A stretch of 64,000 nt of DNA from DATLXU01 sp035575515. Lineage in GTDB: Bacteria > Acidobacteriota > Blastocatellia > UBA7656. Below the pieces are notes generated by a model that searched no databases, was not told the origin of the DNA, and saw only the letters and a list, made by a program, of their open reading frames with translations. Shown here piece after piece: positions 58,354 to 64,000 of the stretch (positions are counted from its first letter, which is position 1; every line of letters begins with the position of its first letter). Made by a program: the position numbers and the translations under genes. The stretch covers positions 77,584-141,583 of the forward strand of contig DATLXU010000114.1 in the NCBI GenBank assembly GCA_035575515.1, read 5' to 3'.

Positions 58354-60333
58354 ATGCGAGAGATGATTATTGGAATCGGCGGCGCGGCAGGCGACGGGCT
58401 GGATAAATCGGGCGACACGCTTGCCAAAACGGTTGCGCGATTGGGCCTCTACGTTTACGCATACAACAGCTATCAATCGGTGATTCGCGGCGGGCACATC
58501 TGGCTGCGCGTTCGCATCGCCGAAAACAAAGTTTACTCTCACGGCGACAGCCTCAACGTGCTCATCGCGCTCAATCAAGACTCAATCGAGCGGCACGCGC
58601 CGGAAGTTTCGTCGGGCGGCGCAATCATCTATAACTCGGACAAGCTGAAGCTCGATCCCGTGTTGATGCGCGATAATGTGTTGCCCGTGCCGCTTCCTGT
58701 CGGCGCGCTCACGAATCCGTTCGGGAAAGTCCTGCCCGTCATGCAAAACACCGTCGCGCTCGGCGCATTGTTTTTTCTGACCGGACTTGATTTCGACACC
58801 GCGGCAGGCGTTCTCACTGATACGTTCAAGCACAAAGGCGAAGCGGTGATTGAGCAGAACATCGGCATCGCTCGCGCAGGCTTCGATTATGCGAAAGAGA
58901 ATTTCGTTCCGCTCGGCTACGAGTGGAACTTCACGCACATCTCTCGCCCGTTCATAACAGGCAATGAAGCATTCGCTCTCGGAGCCGTCTGCGCCGGATG
59001 CCGTTTCTACTCGGCTTATCCTATGACGCCAGCGTCTTCCATACTGCACTGGATGGCCTCGCATGCCGCTACGTGCGGAGTTGTCGTCAAGCAATGCGAA
59101 GACGAGCTGGCCGTAGTCAACATGGCAATCGGCGCGGGCCACGCAGGCGTGCGCGCGATGTGCGGAACTTCGGGCGGCGGATTCGCTCTGATGACGGAAG
59201 CCATCGGACAGGCCGGAATGCTTGAGACTCCTGTTGTTGTAATCGAAGTTCAGCGCGGCGGCCCTTCAACGGGAGTGCCAACGAAAACGGAGCAGGCCGA
59301 TTTGAATCAGGTCTTCGGCGCGTCGCAGGGCGATTATCCGCGAGCCATTATCGCGCCCGCCGATACGACCGATTGCTTCTACTCTGCGGTCGAGGCTTTC
59401 AACCTCGCCGAAAAATATCAACTGCCAGTGACGATAATCAGCGACCTGCTCGTCTCGGAGCATCCTGAAACAATCGAGGCGGACGCGCTCACGAACGAAG
59501 TGCCGATTGAGCGAGGCGAATTAGTCACCGAGTGGGATGAATCGAGCGGCAAGTATAAACGTTATGAGTTCACTCACAGCGGCATCTCGCCGCGCGCGTT
59601 GCCGGGAACCGAAGGGACGATTTATGTCGCGGCGACGGACGACCACGACGAAGAAGGGATACTCATCAGCGACATATTCACCTCGCCGCCCGTTCGCCGC
59701 AAGGTTCAAGAGAAGCGCATGCGCAAGCTCGACGCGCTGCTAAGGGATTTACAACCGCCCGTGCTCGAAGGCGTGCCGGACGCTGACGTGACGCTCATCG
59801 GCTGGGGTTCTACGAAGGGCGTGATACGCGAAGCGATTGACGCGCTCGCGCTTGAAGGCATCAGAGCGAATCAGCTTCAAATCAAATACCTCTACCCGTT
59901 CCACTCGAAAGAAGTGAGCGAGATTCTGAGCCAGTCGAGGAAGACGATTTGTGTTGAAGGCAACTACACGGGCCAGTTTGCTCGCCACCTGAGAGCCGAA
60001 ACGGGCATCACGGTTGACCACCTGATTCTCAAGTACGACTGCGAACCGTTCGAGCCTCATCACATTGTCGAGCAGGTCAAAGCGATACTCGAAGGCCGCG
60101 AGCGAACGACTGACTTGACTGAGGATGAAGCGCGCGAGATGGCTTATCACTACATCCGCACTCGACTGACAGAAACGCTGCGACCGAGCGCAATCACACG
60201 AGTCGAGGGGAACGGCTACGACGAGCCGTTATGGAATATCGAAATCGTGTCGCGCGAATCGGGCGAGAAGCGCGGCGAGTTGTTAATCGGCATCGAGACA
60301 GGCTCGACCTACACGTGGCAGCCGATTCAGTAG
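58354..60333 (+). CDS. korA: 2-oxoacid:ferredoxin oxidoreductase, fused gamma-alpha subunit
   Basis: A 659-residue subunit that carries the gamma domain (residues 1-185: IIGIGGAAGDGLDKSGDTLA, NSYQSVIRGGHIWLRVR) fused to the pyrimidine-binding alpha domain (about 200-560: YPMTPASSILHWMASHA, AMCGTSGGGFALM, GGPSTGVPTKTEQADL). The order matches 2-oxoglutarate-type enzymes (KorA). With the beta subunit it oxidatively decarboxylates a 2-oxoacid to acyl-CoA, reducing ferredoxin, reversibly. The ATG at 58354 has GGGAG upstream; the longer frame from 58294 is not supported. The beta gene follows after a paired palindrome. Pyruvate or branched-chain oxoacids are alternative substrates. Confidence 0.9.
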   Translation: MREMIIGIGGAAGDGLDKSGDTLAKTVARLGLYVYAYNSYQSVIRGGHIWLRVRIAENKVYSHGDSLNVLIALNQDSIERHAPEVSSGGAIIYNSDKLKLDPVLMRDNVLPVPLPVGALTNPFGKVLPVMQNTVALGALFFLTGLDFDTAAGVLTDTFKHKGEAVIEQNIGIARAGFDYAKENFVPLGYEWNFTHISRPFITGNEAFALGAVCAGCRFYSAYPMTPASSILHWMASHAATCGVVVKQCEDELAVVNMAIGAGHAGVRAMCGTSGGGFALMTEAIGQAGMLETPVVVIEVQRGGPSTGVPTKTEQADLNQVFGASQGDYPRAIIAPADTTDCFYSAVEAFNLAEKYQLPVTIISDLLVSEHPETIEADALTNEVPIERGELVTEWDESSGKYKRYEFTHSGISPRALPGTEGTIYVAATDDHDEEGILISDIFTSPPVRRKVQEKRMRKLDALLRDLQPPVLEGVPDADVTLIGWGSTKGVIREAIDALALEGIRANQLQIKYLYPFHSKEVSEILSQSRKTICVEGNYTGQFARHLRAETGITVDHLILKYDCEPFEPHHIVEQVKAILEGRERTTDLTEDEAREMAYHYIRTRLTETLRPSAITRVEGNGYDEPLWNIEIVSRESGEKRGELLIGIETGSTYTWQPIQ

Positions 60334-60383
60334 CACAGACTTCAGTCTGTGAAAAGCGCAAACCCACAGACTGAAGTCTGTAC
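60334..60383. repeat. Paired palindromes between korA and korB
   Basis: CACAGACTTCAGTCTGTG (60334-60351) and a near-identical palindrome at 60366-60381 (ACAGACT, GA, AGTCTGT). It starts immediately after the korA stop codon. It resembles a mobile REP-type unit inserted inside an operon and could influence mRNA processing or korB expression. Confidence 0.8.
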
Positions 60384-60401
60384 CACATCGAAGGAGGATT
60401 T

Positions 60402-61283
60402 ATGGCAACGATCATCGAGCTACCGATTGAATCTTATGCTGGAGAGATTGACCCCGACTGGTGTCCGGGCTGCGGCGACTTCGGCGTTTTGAAGGCGTTG
60501 AAGATGGCTGCGGGACGATTGGGGATCAAGCCGAAAGATTTGATTATCATCTCAGGCATAGGCTGCTCGTCGAACCTGCCCGGCTTCATTCACGCTTATG
60601 GCGTGCACAGTCTTCACGGGCGCGCGGTCGCAATCGCCGAAGGGATAAAGCTTGCGAATCACGATCTCAACGTGGTGATAACGGGCGGCGACGGCGACGG
60701 CTACGGCATAGGCATAGGCCATTTCATTCACGCGATGCGCCGCAACATTGACATCACATACATCGTGATGAACAACCAGATCTATGGACTCACAACGGGG
60801 CAGGCGTCGCCCACGACGATGAAAGAGGTTCGCACGAAATCAACTCCTCGCGGCAATGCCGAATTGCCGATTAATCCAATTGCTCTCGCGCTCGTTTCAG
60901 GCGCGACTTACGTGTCGCGCGGATTCTCGGGCGAGCCTGAGCACATGGCGAGCTTGATTGCGGGCGGCATTGCACATAGAGGTTTTTCGCTCGTTGACGT
61001 CTTCAGCCCGTGCGTGACTTACAATAAGATCAACACCTATCCTTATTTCAAGCAGCGAGTCTATAAACTTGAGAAAGAAGAAGGCTACGACGCGTCGAAC
61101 GTCGAGCAGGCGCTGCAAAGATCGTTCGAGTGGGGCGACCGTATTCCGATAGGCTTGTTCTACAAAGACGAGCAGCCAATTTACGAAGACAGCGAGCCTG
61201 CCTTCAAGCGCGGGCCGCTTGTTCGCCAGCCGCTCGGACTCGAGCGAGAGGCTTTTGACGTGGTGATGCAAGAGTTCGTATAA
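60402..61283 (+). CDS. korB: 2-oxoacid:ferredoxin oxidoreductase, beta subunit
   Basis: A 293-residue thiamine diphosphate-binding subunit. DWCPGCGDFGVLKALK is the N-terminal Cys motif; GDGDGYGIGIGHFIHAMRRNID is the ThDP/Mg motif (GDGD...), followed by VMNNQIYGLTTGQASPTT, the usual second half. The later part (VDVFSPCVTYN) contains a conserved Cys, as in KorB. With the alpha-gamma subunit it forms the functional enzyme. AAGGAGGATTT lies right before the ATG. No ferredoxin gene is adjacent. Confidence 0.93.
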   Translation: MATIIELPIESYAGEIDPDWCPGCGDFGVLKALKMAAGRLGIKPKDLIIISGIGCSSNLPGFIHAYGVHSLHGRAVAIAEGIKLANHDLNVVITGGDGDGYGIGIGHFIHAMRRNIDITYIVMNNQIYGLTTGQASPTTMKEVRTKSTPRGNAELPINPIALALVSGATYVSRGFSGEPEHMASLIAGGIAHRGFSLVDVFSPCVTYNKINTYPYFKQRVYKLEKEEGYDASNVEQALQRSFEWGDRIPIGLFYKDEQPIYEDSEPAFKRGPLVRQPLGLEREAFDVVMQEFV

Positions 61284-61409
61284 GGGAGTTCGACCTGTGA
61301 GTTATGCTAAAACAAAGCCATAACGACCCGGGATAAAAATCGTTGTATTTTCTTTGAGTGAATTCATGAATTGTATTTGTTTTGTTGTGTGGCCTCATCG
61401 GGTTTAAGG

Positions 61410-61455
61410 AGTTAGGTTCCTAACTAATGGGAATCCGTGATAACGGATTCCCATT
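61410..61455. terminator. Tandem hairpins between korB and the ABC-F gene
   Basis: AGTTAGG-TT-CCTAACT (61410-61425) is followed by AATGGGAATCCG-TGATAA-CGGATTCCCATT (61426-61455), a perfect 12-bp stem. The second stem is formed largely by the last codons of the convergent ABC-F gene. They probably block read-through between the two convergent genes. Confidence 0.65.
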
Positions 61456-63307
61456 CAGCGTAGAGCTTGTCGAGCTGCGAGGAAATCTCTTCCTGCCGAT
61501 TGCCAATCTCGGCGTACTCGTTCGGTCCCCAATCGGGCGCAGGCGTGGCGAGCTTTGCCGACAGCGCCGCCATCTCTTCTTCCATCTGGTGAATCTCTTT
61601 TTCGATCTCTTCAACTGAGCGGCGGCGTTGTTTTGCCGGAGCTTTAACGCGAGGTTTTTCAGGTTTGGGCGCGGCGCGCCGTTTTGCAGGCGGCTCATCA
61701 CTGACAGTTTGCTTGCGATGATGAACGGCGTAAAAATCAGAGTAGCTGCCAACGTGATAAGTGGCCGCGCCGTTTTCAAAGTGCAGAATCTCAGTCGCCA
61801 GCTTATCCAGAAAATAACGGTCGTGCGAGACGGTGATAATTGTGCCTTGATACTCAGCCAGCGCGCGCTCTAACGCTTCGCGCGATGGAATATCGAGATG
61901 ATTCGTCGGCTCGTCAAGCACAAGAACATTCGCCAGGCTGTAGATTATCTTTGCAAGCGCGAGGCGACTTTTCTCTCCGCCCGACAAGGCGGCTACGGGT
62001 TTATAAACGTCGTCTCCGGTGAAGAGAAACTTTGCAAGGTAGCCGCGCAATTCACCTGCGGAAACATTCGGCGCGACTGCGGCAATCTCCTCTATGACCG
62101 TTGATGAAAAATCCAGATTCGACAACTGCTGATCGAAGTAATCAACGTCTACATTTGCCCCCCACGTCAATCCGCCTTCAATCGGCTCAAGCTCGCCGAT
62201 AATCGTCTTCAAGAAAGTCGTCTTGCCCGAACCGTTCGGCCCGATTATCCCTAATCGCTCGCCCCGCCGAAGCAGGAACGAAATATCGCTCGCCAATCGG
62301 TTCGAGCCGTAGCCGACGGCAAGCTCTGCGACCGCCAAAACGTTATCGCCCGCGCGCGCGACTTTCTGCAAACGGAAATCACCGACGCGATTATCACGCA
62401 CGGCTTCTACTCGCTCCATTCGCTCAAGCATGTTGCGGCGCGATTTGGCCTGCTTGGTCTTCTGGCCCGCGAGGTTGCGGCGAATGAATTCTTCAGTGCG
62501 CGCTATCAACCCCTGCTGCTGCTCGTACTCGCGCATCTGTAAAGCGCGGCGCTCTTCGCGCTGCTTGACGTATGCGGTGTAGTTTCCCGAATAGATATTG
62601 GCGCGGCCTGCGTCAATCTCGACTATCTTCGCTGTGGTTCTGTCAAGCAGAAATCTATCGTGCGAGATGATGACGAAAGCATTTTTGTATTCGCTCAAAA
62701 AATCTTCGAGCCACTCAACTGCGTTCACATCCAGATGATTGGTCGGCTCATCGAGCAACAGAACATCAGGCTCCGCCAGTAATAATTTTGCAAGCGCAAG
62801 CCGAGCCTTCTGCCCGCCGCTCAACCGATTAGCAGGCTTTGCTAATTCATCGCCTTTGAATCCCAATCCGACGAGCACAGCTTCTGCGCGAGCGTGATAA
62901 GTGAAGCCGCCTTTGATTTCGTAAGCGTGGCGCAGGTCGCTGTAGGCATGCATCGCTTCGTCAAGCGCAGCGCCTGAAACTTCGGCCATCAGGTGTTCGA
63001 GGCGCGTCATCTCGTTTTCCATCTCGCGCATTTCCGTAAACACAGACAACGCCTCATTGCGCACGCTCAACTCGCCGCCGAACACCGGCTCCTGTTCGAG
63101 CAATCCTAAACGGAGGCCCCTGAGCAAAATCACTTCGCCGCTGTCTGCTTCTTCGCGGCCCGTGACAAGGCGAAAAATCGTAGTCTTGCCAGCGCCGTTG
63201 CGGCCTACGAGTCCGACGCGCTCCGAAGGGTTGATTTGAAACGTCGCGCCGCGCAGCACCTCCTGCGCGCCGTAGGATTTGTGAACATCTTCGAGGCGGA
63301 AAAGCAT
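61424..63307 (-). CDS. ABC-F-family ATPase (translation factor type)
   Basis: A 627-residue soluble protein with two ABC domains joined by a linker. Domain 1 has Walker A GRNGAGKTT, signature LSGGQKARLALAKLLL and Walker B VLLLDEPTNHLD; domain 2 has GPNGSGKTT, LSGGEKSRLALAKIIY and VLVLDEPTNHLD. The charged coiled linker around residues 240-300 and the basic C-terminus (KRRAAPKPEKPRVKAPAKQRRRS) fit ribosome-binding ABC-F proteins such as EttA, Uup or resistance types. The ATG at 63307 matches the conserved MLFRLEDVHKSYG start. The C-terminal coiled coil (about 560-625) resembles Uup, but the subtype is not settled. Confidence 0.93.
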   Translation of the reverse strand: MLFRLEDVHKSYGAQEVLRGATFQINPSERVGLVGRNGAGKTTIFRLVTGREEADSGEVILLRGLRLGLLEQEPVFGGELSVRNEALSVFTEMREMENEMTRLEHLMAEVSGAALDEAMHAYSDLRHAYEIKGGFTYHARAEAVLVGLGFKGDELAKPANRLSGGQKARLALAKLLLAEPDVLLLDEPTNHLDVNAVEWLEDFLSEYKNAFVIISHDRFLLDRTTAKIVEIDAGRANIYSGNYTAYVKQREERRALQMREYEQQQGLIARTEEFIRRNLAGQKTKQAKSRRNMLERMERVEAVRDNRVGDFRLQKVARAGDNVLAVAELAVGYGSNRLASDISFLLRRGERLGIIGPNGSGKTTFLKTIIGELEPIEGGLTWGANVDVDYFDQQLSNLDFSSTVIEEIAAVAPNVSAGELRGYLAKFLFTGDDVYKPVAALSGGEKSRLALAKIIYSLANVLVLDEPTNHLDIPSREALERALAEYQGTIITVSHDRYFLDKLATEILHFENGAATYHVGSYSDFYAVHHRKQTVSDEPPAKRRAAPKPEKPRVKAPAKQRRRSVEEIEKEIHQMEEEMAALSAKLATPAPDWGPNEYAEIGNRQEEISSQLDKLYAEWESVITDSH

Positions 63308-63313
63308 TTCAGT

Positions 63314-63370
63314 CAGTAGGCAGTAGGCAGTAAGCAGTAGCGGCACGAGGTGACTGCCTACTGCCTACTG
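63314..63370. repeat. 18-bp perfect inverted repeat of heptamer units
   Basis: CAGTAGGCAGTAGGCAGT pairs exactly with the arm ending at 63370; each arm consists of AGTAGGC heptamers. It lies between the PpiC-type gene and the ABC-F gene and would form a strong hairpin upstream of the ABC-F start. Confidence 0.8.
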
Positions 63371-63375
63371 ATTCA

Positions 63376-64000
63376 TCAGTTGGCGTTTGGTGTGGCCGGA
63401 CGGCGATTGGCGTTCGCGGCTGGCTTGTTGGCATTTGCCGAAGCTGCGCGGCTGCTGTTCGTTGATTGTGCCTCGTCCTCGAATCGCGGCTGCGGTTGTT
63501 GCTGCGCGGGCGCGGGCTGGCCGCCGCTTTCGAGCAGTTGCGAAGGCCGCATGTCAACGATGACCTTCGGGTTCTGAACGATTCGCTCGGCCAGATAATT
63601 CTTTACGTTGGCCTCCGAAAGCGCGAGCATGAGCACCGCGTTCCACAAGACCTGCTGGCGCTGCTGCGTCAGCGTGTTGACAATGGTCTGCCGCGCGTCT
63701 TCAAAAGTGAGATTGCGCGACTGCTCCAGCTTGTCATTAACCTGAAAGATGTACCACGCGCCCGTCGCCTCATCCTTCAGTGGCTTAGTATGCTGTCCCG
63801 CAGACATCGCCATCAACGTCTCTGCCAGATTGGGCACGGTTGGGAAGCTCTGCTTGATCATTGCTTCCGACGCGAAGCCGAGCCTGCCGCCATTCATCGC
63901 CGACCTCTGTTCTTCGGATTGCTGCGAAGCCAATGTGGCAAAATCCGTGTGCTGCTCCAGCCTGTCGTAAAGTGATTTTATCTTCTGTTCTGCTCCGGCA
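63376..64000 (-). CDS. PpiC/SurA-type peptidyl-prolyl isomerase, C-terminal part (5' end beyond window)
   Basis: About 207 residues remain, entering from the window's right edge and reading to the TGA at 63376. The rotamase (parvulin) domain is visible: KSLYDRLEQHTDFATLASQQ, NGGRLGF, LAETLMAMSAGQHTKPLKDE and GAWYIFQVNDKLE. It is followed by a helical region (QTIVNTLTQQRQQVLWNAVL) and a Pro/Ala/Asn-rich tail. Such proteins assist outer-membrane or secreted protein folding. Start, signal peptide and N-terminal domain are not in the window. Confidence 0.85.
   Translation of the reverse strand, partial: AGAEQKIKSLYDRLEQHTDFATLASQQSEEQRSAMNGGRLGFASEAMIKQSFPTVPNLAETLMAMSAGQHTKPLKDEATGAWYIFQVNDKLEQSRNLTFEDARQTIVNTLTQQRQQVLWNAVLMLALSEANVKNYLAERIVQNPKVIVDMRPSQLLESGGQPAPAQQQPQPRFEDEAQSTNSSRAASANANKPAANANRRPATPNAN

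Overview
The window reads as a chromosome segment of a diderm (outer-membrane) bacterium of mid-50s percent GC. The likely source is an Acidobacteriota lineage of the Blastocatellia type. This is inferred from gene content only: F420 cofactor genes, alpha-2-macroglobulin, pyruvate phosphate dikinase, a two-subunit 2-oxoacid:ferredoxin oxidoreductase, class I (FbaB-type) aldolase, many exported peptidases, and intergenic heptamer and palindromic repeats. No rRNA, tRNA, CRISPR array, insertion sequence or prophage was recognised. About 48 protein genes are supported.

Layout. 1-4.3 kb: truncated S9 peptidase, M20 amidohydrolase, a peroxiredoxin with an in-frame TGA at its peroxidatic cysteine (probable selenoprotein), and a minus-strand cluster of zinc-ribbon protein, CDP-alcohol phosphatidyltransferase and GtrA-like protein. 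4.4-10.2 kb: Uma2 nuclease, Tat-exported aminotransferase, a small membrane protein, then cofE, cofC, cofD and an F420-dependent NADP reductase, all minus strand. 10.2-19.4 kb: signalling proteins (an HD-GYP/GAF protein with a dead GGDEF domain, a response regulator, a hybrid histidine kinase), a subtilase with a hexapeptide-repeat tail followed by a 14-codon ORF, and an EEP-family hydrolase. 19.6-27.7 kb: a 2026-residue thioester alpha-2-macroglobulin divergent from an M28 peptidase. 27.8-33.7 kb: small genes around ppdK. 33.6-38.1 kb: three paralogous exported proteins joining a c-type cytochrome to a PHM-like copper monooxygenase fold, one of which has lost most copper ligands, plus a DUF962 gene. 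38.4-43.5 kb: amino-acid permease, purH, a histone H1-like protein, and a YoeB-type toxin-antitoxin pair flanked by 42-bp direct repeats derived from the 3' end of the H1-like gene; then cutA. 43.6-51.2 kb: alpha/beta hydrolase, orphan modB, a large outer-membrane-type protein, a LolA-like protein and fbaB. 51.4-64 kb: class A PBP, dnaE, korAB, an ABC-F ATPase and a truncated PpiC-type isomerase.

Themes. Central carbon genes (ppdK, fbaB, korAB) suggest reversible pyruvate/PEP and 2-oxoacid metabolism. Exported peptidases and the macroglobulin suggest active periplasmic proteolysis and its control. The F420 genes make a functional unit of side-chain assembly plus F420/NADP exchange, although the FO synthase is not here. 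Most intriguing are the probable selenocysteine peroxiredoxin with a SECIS-like hairpin, the cytochrome-monooxygenase trio and the toxin-antitoxin insertion. Heptamer tandem repeats and dispersed word-like repeats occupy many intergenic gaps and in places have become coding sequence.
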